A stretch of DNA of 9,205 nucleotides. Origin: Micrococcaceae bacterium UBA3381. Lineage in GTDB: Bacteria > Actinomycetota > Actinomycetes > Actinomycetales > Micrococcaceae. Both the position numbers and the translations under genes were made by a program. Below, one piece after another: positions 1 to 6,522 of the stretch (its first letter is position 1; every line of letters begins with the position of its first letter). Below the pieces are notes generated by a model. The model had not been told where the DNA came from. It saw only the letters and a program-made list of their open reading frames with translations, and did no database searches. The stretch covers positions 417-9,621 of the forward strand of contig DEPX01000095.1 in assembly GCA_002358975.1 (NCBI GenBank), read 5' to 3'.

Positions 1-2388
1 CTCGTTGAAGGGCTTAATGCGTCGCAGGCCGAAGCAGTGTTACACCGTGGTGGTCCGTTATTGATTGTGGCCGGTGCTGGTTCGGGGAAAACGCGTGTGC
101 TGACTCATCGAATTGGGCACCTGCTAGCCACCGGGGACGCCCGCCCGCACGAGTTTTTGGCCATTACCTTTACCAATAAAGCTGCTGCTGAAATGCGTGA
201 GCGTATCGGCGAGCTAGTAGGTGCTGATGCGGCCCGGATGTGGATTTCCACCTTCCACTCTTCTTGTGTGCGAATATTGCGCCGTGAAGCCCAACATGTG
301 AGCCTCAAATCGAACTTCTCGATTTATGATGCTTCTGATTCGTTGCGCCTTATTACGCAAATCGTTAAGGACGCCGATCTGGACCCGCGCCGTTTTGCGC
401 CACGGGCAATGCGCAACAAAATCTCTGCATTGAAAAACGAACTCATTGATGAGGAAGCCTTTACTGCTACAGCACCTGCCGACCCCTGGCACCAAGCCGT
501 AGCCGAAGTATATAAGGAGTACGCCTCCCGGTTGCGCAGCGCAAATGCCATGGACTTTGATGATCTGTTGGGCAATGTGGTGCACATGTTCGAAGCTTTC
601 CCTGCGATCTTGGATAATTATCGCCGTCGGTTCCGCTTCGTATTGGTTGATGAGTACCAAGACACCAACCATGCGCAGTATCGTCTTGTGCGGCTGTTGA
701 CCGGTGCCCCGGGAGATCCTGCAGGTGTGCAAACCGCCGGTGGCCAACTAACGGTCGTCGGAGATTCAGACCAATCTATTTACGCATTTCGCGGTGCCGA
801 TATCCGAAACATCGTTGATTTCGAACATGACTATCCTGATGCCACCGTTATCAGATTGGAACAGAACTATCGTTCGACCCAGACCATTTTGGATGCTGCC
901 AATGCAGTAATCGCCCAAAACCCCTCTCGCGAGATCAAACGATTATGGACCTCTGAGGGCAACGGAGAAAAAATTGTCGGTTACGCAGCGGAATCGGAGT
1001 CGCGTGAAGCCCAGTGGATTACCGATACTATCGATGACTTGATGGACAACTATGAGTATCGTCCAGCCGATATGGCCATCTTCTACCGCACCAATGCACA
1101 GTCTCGCTCTATTGAAGAACGACTCATCGCCTCGGGCATTCCCTACCGTGTCGTCGGTGGCACACGATTCTACGATCGCAAAGAAATCAAAGATGCCTTA
1201 GCCTACTTGCGTATCCTAGATAACCCTGACGACGACGTGAACCTGCGTCGCATCCTTAACGAACCCAAACGCGGTATTGGAGAGCGAGCCGAGGGCACCA
1301 TTGCCGCGCATCAAACGCGTCAACAATCAACTTTTATGGCGGCGTTGCGGGATGCGCAAAATGCTCAAGGTGGGTTGGCTACTCGATCGCTAAACGCGGT
1401 GAAAAAATTCACTCAACTACTCGATGACTTATCACAGGTTGCACAAACCGAATCCGTAGCTACGGCACTAGAAGCAGTGCTTGAACAGACGGGCATGCTT
1501 GAAACACTTCGTAATTCCAAAGATTTCCAAGACGAATCACGCGCCGATAACCTCGGTGAGCTTGTCGGTGTTGTCCGTGAATTTGAAAAGGCAAATCCGG
1601 AAGGGACATTGGGTGACTTTCTAGAGCAAGTAGCCCTGGTCGCCGATGCCGATCAGCTGCCTGATGTCACAGACGAAGAAGGCCAAGCGCTGGCAGACCA
1701 GATGGGTGAGGTCACACTCATGACCCTGCATACTGCTAAAGGGCTGGAATTTCCTATCGTTTTTCTTACTGGCATGGAACATGGCGTTTTCCCTCATGCT
1801 CGCTCTATGGCCGATGAAAAGGAACTTGCTGAAGAACGCCGGTTAGCTTATGTGGGATTGACTCGCGCTCGCGAGCGCTTATTCGTATCGCGGGCAGAAT
1901 CACGCAGCATGTGGGGGCAACATCAGTTCAACCCGGCAAGCCAGTTTTTGGCTGAAATACCGGATACGTTAGTCGACTGGGAACGTGAAGGTAAAGCATC
2001 GCCGGCTCTTTCAGCATTTGGCGGTACTGGTAGTGGCTTTGGTACCGATGGCAGCCCACGAGGTTTCCGGTATCGCGATGCCCAACGTTTTAGCGGCTCA
2101 TATTGGGGTGCCTCGCCGTCGTCTCGCAATTATAGTAATGCCGGAACCGACGGAATCACTGAAGCACAAGAAACAGCACAGGTCACAAAACCTGGACCAC
2201 GCACCGCGGTGGACCCGAATAAAGAAGTTATCTCGGTGGCAGCAGGTGACACCGTGGAACACAAAACATTTGGGCCCGGGGTTGTGACCGGAGTGCAAGG
2301 CGAGGGGCAGAAAGCCGTGGCCATAGTACAGTTTGCTGAATCTGAAAAAAGGCTACTGCTGCGCTATGCCCCGCTAAAAAAAGTTTGA
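1..2388 (+). CDS. pcrA: ATP-dependent DNA helicase PcrA/UvrD1 (SF1A), 5' end outside the window
   Basis: 3'-5' superfamily 1A helicase acting in nucleotide excision repair, removal of recombinase filaments and transcription-replication conflicts. The frame is open to base 1, and its first codons (LVEGLNASQAEAV) are the Q-motif that precedes the Walker box in this family. The GTG at 37 is therefore not the true start, and only a short N-terminal piece is missing. All core motifs are visible: Walker A GAGSGKT with its lysine at 88-90, DEYQDT at 649-666, GDSDQSIYAFRGA at 760-798, QNYRST near 862-880, LHTAKGLEF near 1726-1752, and EERRLAYVGLTRAR at 1831-1872. A Gly/Ser-rich linker (about 1990-2225) leads to the C-terminal Tudor-like domain (about 2227-2385, with KTFGPGVV), which in PcrA contacts RNA polymerase. 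Its presence favours PcrA/UvrD1 over other UvrD-like paralogues. About 795 codons are visible, normal for the family. No clear terminator follows. Confidence 0.95.
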   Translation, partial: LVEGLNASQAEAVLHRGGPLLIVAGAGSGKTRVLTHRIGHLLATGDARPHEFLAITFTNKAAAEMRERIGELVGADAARMWISTFHSSCVRILRREAQHVSLKSNFSIYDASDSLRLITQIVKDADLDPRRFAPRAMRNKISALKNELIDEEAFTATAPADPWHQAVAEVYKEYASRLRSANAMDFDDLLGNVVHMFEAFPAILDNYRRRFRFVLVDEYQDTNHAQYRLVRLLTGAPGDPAGVQTAGGQLTVVGDSDQSIYAFRGADIRNIVDFEHDYPDATVIRLEQNYRSTQTILDAANAVIAQNPSREIKRLWTSEGNGEKIVGYAAESESREAQWITDTIDDLMDNYEYRPADMAIFYRTNAQSRSIEERLIASGIPYRVVGGTRFYDRKEIKDALAYLRILDNPDDDVNLRRILNEPKRGIGERAEGTIAAHQTRQQSTFMAALRDAQNAQGGLATRSLNAVKKFTQLLDDLSQVAQTESVATALEAVLEQTGMLETLRNSKDFQDESRADNLGELVGVVREFEKANPEGTLGDFLEQVALVADADQLPDVTDEEGQALADQMGEVTLMTLHTAKGLEFPIVFLTGMEHGVFPHARSMADEKELAEERRLAYVGLTRARERLFVSRAESRSMWGQHQFNPASQFLAEIPDTLVDWEREGKASPALSAFGGTGSGFGTDGSPRGFRYRDAQRFSGSYWGASPSSRNYSNAGTDGITEAQETAQVTKPGPRTAVDPNKEVISVAAGDTVEHKTFGPGVVTGVQGEGQKAVAIVQFAESEKRLLLRYAPLKKV

Positions 2389-2485
2389 GTTCGGTCAGCA
2401 CTGAGTCATGGTTCAGTAAGGCTTCCATTCGTGGACTACAGTTATGCCTTAGGAGTTCTGTGGCGTGAAGCCGGACTCGTAGACG

Positions 2486-2507
2486 CCCGGAAGGTATCTG
2501 TTCCGGG
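2486..2507 (+). promoter_or_regulatory. Small hairpin in the pcrA-sucC intergenic region
   Basis: CCCGGAA (2486-2492) and TTCCGGG (2501-2507) form a perfect 7-bp stem with an 8-nt loop, ending 44 nt before the sucC start. No U-run follows, so it is not a convincing intrinsic terminator. It could be a leader structure, an operator or chance. The rest of 2389-2551 has no gene and only weak repeats. I could not identify a convincing sucC promoter there. Confidence 0.35.
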
Positions 2508-2551
2508 GGTCTCGTTCAATAAAATTGTCGAGGTAAAAGGACTGCAAACTC

Positions 2552-3715
2552 GTGGACCTGTATGAGTACCAGGCGCGCGATCTTTTTGAGGCACACGGGG
2601 TCCCCGTGCTGCCTGGGATCGTTGCCGAAACCCCGGAAGATGCAAAAGCCGCTGCCGAAAAGCTCGGTGGCGTTACCGTGGTCAAAGCCCAAGTTAAAGT
2701 TGGTGGCCGCGGGAAAGCCGGCGGTGTCAAAGTCGCCAAGACCGCTGACGAAGCCTATGAATATGCCAAAGAAATTTTGGGCATGGACATTAAAGGTCAC
2801 ACCGTCCATCAGGTGATGATTGCTGCAGGCGCAGATATCAAAGAAGAGTACTACTTCTCGATACTGCTCGATCGGGCCAACCGCACCTACCTGGCTATGG
2901 CTTCGGTAGAAGGCGGTATGGACATTGAACAGTTGGCTGAAGAACGTCCAGAAGACTTGGCTCGCGTTGAAGTTTCACCAACCACTGGAATTAATCGCGA
3001 AGTGGCCGAAAAGATTGCTGCCGAAGCAAAATTTGACACAGCAATGCAAAGCGACGTCGCTGATGTGTTGGTTAAGCTTGGCGAAGCCTTCGTTAAAGAA
3101 GACGCCACGCTAGTTGAAGTTAATCCGCTGGTATTGACTGGTGAAGGTAAACTCATCGCTCTCGACGCCAAAGTCACCGTTGACGACAACGCTGAGTTCC
3201 GTCAACCCGGGCATGCCGAACTTGTTGACGAACGCACCGAAAACCCCTTGGAAGCTAAGGCCGAAGCCAAGGGCCTAAACTACGTCAAGCTTGATGGTTC
3301 AGTTGGTGTCATCGGCAACGGTGCTGGTTTGGTCATGTCCACCTTGGACGTTGTCGCTTACGCCGGGGAGAAGCATGGCAATGTAAAACCAGCGAACTTC
3401 TTGGATATCGGTGGCGGTGCTGACGCACAGGTAATGGCCGATGGCCTTGATGTGATCCTAGGTGACGAACAGGTTCATTCTGTTTTCGTCAACGTATTTG
3501 GCGGTATCACCGCATGCGATCAGGTAGCTAACGGTATTGTCCAAGCACTGAACATCCTGGGCGACAGCGCAAAGAAACCGCTGGTTGTACGCCTCGACGG
3601 AAACAAGGTGGATGAAGGCCGCGCTATTTTGGCCGAAGCTAACCATCCGCTGGTCACCATTGCAGCAACCATGGATGAAGGCGCTGACAAAGCCGCTCAG
3701 CTGGCCAATAAGTAA
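2552..3715 (+). CDS. sucC: Succinyl-CoA synthetase (ADP-forming) beta subunit
   Basis: Beta subunit of succinate-CoA ligase, the TCA-cycle enzyme that interconverts succinyl-CoA and succinate with substrate-level phosphorylation. It works in the cytoplasm with SucD. The 387 residues match the usual length of about 388. The GTG start gives the family's standard N-terminus (MDLYEYQARDLFE). An AAAAGGA ribosome site (2535-2541) lies 10 nt upstream. The N-terminal ATP-grasp domain shows K45 and the glycine-rich GGRGKAGGVK (residues 51-60). The Mg-nucleotide site is represented by E189/N191 in EVNPL and D205 in LDAK, spaced as N199/D213 in the E. coli enzyme. The C-terminal ligase-CoA domain carries GNGAGLVMSTLD and VFGGITACDQVANGIV. 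Only 17 bp separate it from sucD, so the two are almost certainly co-transcribed. Nothing is broken or missing. Nucleotide preference (ATP or GTP) cannot be read from this alone. Confidence 0.98.
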   Translation: MDLYEYQARDLFEAHGVPVLPGIVAETPEDAKAAAEKLGGVTVVKAQVKVGGRGKAGGVKVAKTADEAYEYAKEILGMDIKGHTVHQVMIAAGADIKEEYYFSILLDRANRTYLAMASVEGGMDIEQLAEERPEDLARVEVSPTTGINREVAEKIAAEAKFDTAMQSDVADVLVKLGEAFVKEDATLVEVNPLVLTGEGKLIALDAKVTVDDNAEFRQPGHAELVDERTENPLEAKAEAKGLNYVKLDGSVGVIGNGAGLVMSTLDVVAYAGEKHGNVKPANFLDIGGGADAQVMADGLDVILGDEQVHSVFVNVFGGITACDQVANGIVQALNILGDSAKKPLVVRLDGNKVDEGRAILAEANHPLVTIAATMDEGADKAAQLANK

Positions 3716-3732
3716 GGACGGGATACACAAGA

Positions 3733-4650
3733 ATGTCGATCTTCCTCAATAAAGATTCAAAGGTCATCGTCCAGGGTATTACCGGTGGCGAAGGGACCAA
3801 GCACACCGCTTTGATGCTCAAGGCCGGTGCTAATATTGTCGGTGGCGTCAATGCACGCCGTGCAGGTGAGGCCGTTGAGCACGTTGATGCCAATGGTAAC
3901 GATGTGTCGCTCAACGTTTACGGCACGGTAGCTGAAGCTATGCAAGAAACTGGCGCAAACGTTTCTGTCATGTTTGTCCCTCCGAAGTTCGCTAAAGATG
4001 CTGCAATGGAAGCCATTGAAGCAGAAATTGAACTTCTAGTGGTCATCACCGAAGGTATCCCAGTTCAAGATACCGCCGAGTTCTTTGCTGCTTCGCAAGC
4101 AAACGCTGATGCCGACGGCAAACCAAAGACCCGCATCATTGGACCAAACTGTCCTGGTATTATTACCCCCGATGTTTCGTTGGCCGGTATTACCCCAGCG
4201 TCCATTACCGGCACCGGCCCAATTGGTTTGGTGTCTAAATCAGGTACCCTGACCTACCAGATGATGTATGAACTGTCCGGCATTGGCATTTCTACGGCCA
4301 TCGGCATTGGCGGCGACCCCGTCATTGGGACCACCCATATTGATGCACTGGAAGCCTTCGAAAATGATTCTGAAACCAAAGCGATCATTATGATTGGTGA
4401 AATTGGTGGCGATGCTGAAGAGCGCGCCGCTGAGTACATCAAGGAAAAAGTCACCAAACCTGTAGTTGGTTACATTGCTGGATTCACTGCGCCAGAGGGC
4501 AAGACCATGGGCCACGCGGGTGCGATTGTGTCTGGTTCGTCCGGTACCGCTGCTGCTAAGCGTGCTGCGCTAGAAGCAGCAGGTGTTGAAGTTGGCCAGA
4601 CCCCAACTGAAGCCGCCGACAAGATGCGCAAGATCATCGAAAGTCTCTGA
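3733..4650 (+). CDS. sucD: Succinyl-CoA synthetase (ADP-forming) alpha subunit
   Basis: Alpha subunit of succinyl-CoA synthetase, which binds CoA and carries the phosphohistidine intermediate. It has 305 residues, a little longer than E. coli SucD (289). Part of the difference is a loop about 7 residues longer between ITEGIP and IGPNCPG, near residues 117-141. The N-terminus MSIFLNKDSKVIVQGITGGEGTKH is the Rossmann CoA-binding region in its usual form. SKSGTLTYQMMYE and GIGGDPVIGTTHIDALE follow. The active-site histidine is H261 (codon 4513-4515) in MGHAGAIVSG. GGGA at 3720-3723 serves as ribosome site 9 nt before the ATG, just past the sucC stop. An intrinsic terminator begins 22 nt after the stop, so this gene closes the operon. 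Confidence 0.98.
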   Translation: MSIFLNKDSKVIVQGITGGEGTKHTALMLKAGANIVGGVNARRAGEAVEHVDANGNDVSLNVYGTVAEAMQETGANVSVMFVPPKFAKDAAMEAIEAEIELLVVITEGIPVQDTAEFFAASQANADADGKPKTRIIGPNCPGIITPDVSLAGITPASITGTGPIGLVSKSGTLTYQMMYELSGIGISTAIGIGGDPVIGTTHIDALEAFENDSETKAIIMIGEIGGDAEERAAEYIKEKVTKPVVGYIAGFTAPEGKTMGHAGAIVSGSSGTAAAKRAALEAAGVEVGQTPTEAADKMRKIIESL

Positions 4651-4672
4651 AATCCCGAAATGATCGGATAGC

Positions 4673-4713
4673 ACGTAGGCCCAAGCAACTGCTTGGGCCT
4701 ACGTTGTGTTTAA
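4673..4713 (+). terminator. Rho-independent terminator of the sucCD operon
   Basis: ACGTAGGCCCAAGCA (4673-4687) is repeated perfectly inverted at 4690-4704, giving a GC-rich stem of up to 15 bp around AC; in RNA the loop will be slightly wider. A T-rich run (TGTGTTTAAT) follows on the + strand. On the - strand no T-run follows the stem, so it would be a poor terminator for the converging permease gene that ends at 4731, although read-through transcripts would fold the same hairpin. Confidence 0.88.
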
Positions 4714-4730
4714 TGCTCGACACCCCGGGT

Positions 4731-6254
4731 TCATGCCACGAGTAAGACCCCGCCGATTAGAGCTGCGGTGACAACCGTGGGGATAACCAAGGTAATCATA
4801 AACACGTCCTTATACGCCTCACGGTGGGAGAGCCCGCAGACTAAAAGCAAGGTAATTACCGCACCGTTGTGTGGCATGGAATCTAAACCACCCGAGGCCA
4901 TGGAGGTAATGCGGTGCATCACTTCCATAGAAATGTTCTGTTCGGCAGCCATGGATTGCAACTCTTGACCGAACGTGTTCAACGCGATGGTCATCCCGCC
5001 CGAGGCTGAACCAGTAACACCAGAAATTACGGAGGTGGACACAGCTGAGGTCACAAGAGCATTTGAAGTCAACCCGAAAATTCCATCGCGAATAATGGTA
5101 AAGGCCGCTAGTGAAGCAATGACGGCACCATAACCAACTTCCGATGCCGTATTGAAAATAGGTTGCAGCGAATTTTTTGTGCCATCAACAAATGCTTGCC
5201 ATAGGGCTCTGGCATGACTGACATTCAGTAGAACAATAGAGATAATGGCAGCCAATAATGCAAGAATGACCGCCCAGGTTGCAGCACGATCCTCGAGTGT
5301 AATGCCGCCAAAAGCCTCATCATCGAGCACATCCCAATTCAGGCTCGGCAAAATGAACTGGGTAGCACTGAAATTTACAACGAATACCAGTACGAGCGGA
5401 ATAAACGGAAAAATCCGGTTCTTTGGAGCAAGTGGCGGCTGAGTCGTAGTCGGAGCTACAGGTAAATCCGCATCGCTATAGTCCACATCCTGTTGTACCG
5501 TCGTAGCGGTTGCTGGTGCAGCGTCGGCGTTATTGCCACCGTTCGCCGGAGCATCAGCAGTTAGGCCCAGATCGGCTCCACGGCCGTACTTTGTTTCCAA
5601 TAGGGTAATGTCGTCAAAACTTTCACCCGATCGCATCAGTTGCCGTTTACGAAATTCCAGCCAGAGCATTCCAATAATGAAAATGATGATACCGCCAATA
5701 CTGCCGAGGGCAGGTGCGGCGAATGTACTGGTCTGGAAAAAGTTACCTGGAATGATGTTTTGAACCTGTGGTGCGCCCGGAATGGCGGTCATTGTGAAGG
5801 TCAGAATACCCAGCGCGATAGTCCCGGGTATGAGGCGACGCGGGATGTCGGCTGCACGAAACAGTTCGCGCGCTAATGGGAACATAACAAAAACCGCAAC
5901 GAAGACGGAAATACCACCATAGGTCATCAGTGCTGAAGCCACCACAGTGGCAAATACGGCTCGCTGAGGCCCAAACCAACGGGTAATAGTATTAGCCAGT
6001 TCTCTGGCATAACCAGAAAATAGCATCAGTGCGCCAAAAATCGCTCCGGTAAGAAAAATTGGAAAATAGCTTCCAACAAAATCGGCCATCGCCGGCATAA
6101 AGATATCAGTATAAGTGGCTAAGAGTGGCATGCCTGAGGTGACCATCGCCAGGAGCGCTGCAATAGGAGCAGCAATGATAATCGATACGCCTCGATAAGC
6201 CAGTGTAATTAATAGCGCCAGGGACACGAAGATGCCAATGAGCTCTACGGTCAT
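4731..6254 (-). CDS. GntP-family organic-acid:H+ symporter (permease)
   Basis: Integral membrane transporter of 507 residues, read as the GntP (gluconate:H+ symporter) family. Hydrophobic segments lie at about 4-20, 23-40, 63-82, 98-126, 140-160, 182-200, 282-303, 327-345, 373-393, 397-425, 463-475 and 483-506, giving roughly 12 membrane spans. Family-like conserved patches are TYGGISVFVAVFVMFPLA, TMTAIPGAPQVQNIIP, GVTGSASGGMTIALN and DSMPHNGAVITLLLVCG. The ATG is fixed by a perfect GGAGGT ribosome site (complement of 6261-6266) 6 nt away. The substrate cannot be read: members carry gluconate, other sugar acids or hydroxybutyrate-like acids. An unusual hydrophilic Ala/Asp/Thr/Pro-rich cytoplasm-type loop covers residues 201-280. 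The gene is divergent from the zinc alcohol dehydrogenase, so a hydroxy-acid or related carbon source for both is plausible but inferred. Confidence 0.82.
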   Translation of the reverse strand: MTVELIGIFVSLALLITLAYRGVSIIIAAPIAALLAMVTSGMPLLATYTDIFMPAMADFVGSYFPIFLTGAIFGALMLFSGYARELANTITRWFGPQRAVFATVVASALMTYGGISVFVAVFVMFPLARELFRAADIPRRLIPGTIALGILTFTMTAIPGAPQVQNIIPGNFFQTSTFAAPALGSIGGIIIFIIGMLWLEFRKRQLMRSGESFDDITLLETKYGRGADLGLTADAPANGGNNADAAPATATTVQQDVDYSDADLPVAPTTTQPPLAPKNRIFPFIPLVLVFVVNFSATQFILPSLNWDVLDDEAFGGITLEDRAATWAVILALLAAIISIVLLNVSHARALWQAFVDGTKNSLQPIFNTASEVGYGAVIASLAAFTIIRDGIFGLTSNALVTSAVSTSVISGVTGSASGGMTIALNTFGQELQSMAAEQNISMEVMHRITSMASGGLDSMPHNGAVITLLLVCGLSHREAYKDVFMITLVIPTVVTAALIGGVLLVA

Positions 6255-6299
6255 ATCTCTACCTCCGGTTACCTATGTCTGCCATCCCACGTCTAGGTA

Positions 6300-6315
6300 T
6301 GTGTGTTACCTCACC
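6300..6315. promoter_or_regulatory. CRP/GlxR-like binding site near the permease promoter
   Basis: The 16-mer TGTGTGTTACCTCACC fits the GlxR/CRP consensus TGTGA-NNTANN-TCACA at 10 of 12 specified positions, including the central TA. It overlaps a second dyad, AGGTA-N7-TACCT (6295-6311). It lies 46-61 bp upstream of the permease ATG and would cover the start point of the permease promoter proposed at 6321-6349, a position suited to repression. The regulator itself is not in the window. Confidence 0.45.
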
Positions 6316-6320
6316 GTAAG

Positions 6321-6349
6321 AGCCTAAACCAGAGGCATGAAGGGGTCTA
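6321..6349 (-). promoter_or_regulatory. Possible promoter for the permease gene
   Basis: On the - strand, TAGACC (complement of 6344-6349, 4/6 to TTGACA) and TAGGCT (complement of 6321-6326, fitting TAnnnT) are 17 nt apart. Transcription would start near 6314, giving a leader of about 60 nt before the ATG at 6254. The matches are weak and could be chance. Confidence 0.27.
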
Positions 6350-6359
6350 ACGGCACGTT

Positions 6360-6376
6360 TGCACAGCGGGTGTGCA
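6360..6376. promoter_or_regulatory. Perfect 17-bp inverted repeat, operator-like
   Basis: TGCACA-GCGGG-TGTGCA has 6-bp half-sites with a 5-bp spacer, centred at 6368 in the divergent region. Half-site centres are 11 bp apart, about one helical turn, as expected for a dimeric regulator. It sits just upstream of the proposed -35 of the permease promoter. The arms face the opposite way to a CRP site (CACA..TGTG rather than TGTG..CACA), so a different regulator is likely. Confidence 0.4.
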
Positions 6377-6452
6377 TAAGTAGAACATCATTGAGATGAC
6401 GCGCAATAGCGGTTATTTACTCAGGAGGGCGGAGACGATCGCTTAGTGATGC

Positions 6453-6482
6453 TTGTCATGGCAATGTGTCACGGAGCACAAT
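6453..6482 (+). promoter_or_regulatory. Likely promoter of the alcohol dehydrogenase gene
   Basis: TTGTCA (6453-6458, 5/6 to the -35 consensus) and CACAAT (6477-6482, 4/6 to the -10 consensus) are separated by 18 nt. The start point would be near 6489, leaving about 34 nt of leader. A CRP-like site fills the spacer and a perfect dyad covers the start point. The -35 is also part of the near-palindrome TTGTCATGGCAA (6453-6464). Confidence 0.42.
6465..6480. promoter_or_regulatory. Second CRP-like site, inside the dehydrogenase promoter
   Basis: TGTGTCACGGAGCACA has the TGTG-N8-CACA skeleton of CRP-family sites; the 5-bp arms match TGTGA/TCACA at 8 of 10 positions. The centre is CG instead of the TA preferred by GlxR. 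Binding here, between -35 and -10, would block RNA polymerase, so a repressing role is the natural guess. Confidence 0.35.
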
Positions 6483-6497
6483 CGTAGTCAGTACGAT
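6481..6497. promoter_or_regulatory. Perfect 17-bp inverted repeat over the dehydrogenase start point
   Basis: ATCGTA-GTCAG-TACGAT, with 6-bp half-sites and a 5-bp spacer, is centred at 6489. It overlaps the end of the proposed -10 box and the predicted +1, a classical repressor operator position. It has the same 6-5-6 geometry as the repeat at 6360-6376 but an unrelated sequence. Confidence 0.42.
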
Positions 6498-6522
6498 ACA
6501 TTCAACGGAAAAGGTGGAGGCC

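Noticed and set aside
37..39. GTG as the start of the helicase gene
   Set aside because: The frame is open to base 1 and the upstream codons encode the conserved Q-motif, so the gene begins outside the window.
214..747. 177-codon open frame on the - strand inside the helicase gene
   Set aside because: It lies entirely antisense to conserved helicase motifs and resembles no family I recognise; it is a shadow frame, as are the other short frames inside sucC, sucD, the permease and the dehydrogenase.
2400..2417. ACTGA-N8-TCAGT repeat just after the helicase stop
   Set aside because: A 5-bp AT-containing stem is expected by chance at this length.
2417..2451. TAAGGC...GCCTTA inverted repeat after the helicase gene
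   Set aside because: A 6-bp stem with a 23-nt loop and no T-run is too weak to call a terminator or operator.
6466..6522. N-terminal extension of the alcohol dehydrogenase from the GTG at 6466
   Set aside because: These 19 codons overlap the -10 box and a perfect operator dyad; the ATG at 6523 has a ribosome site and the family's normal N-terminus.
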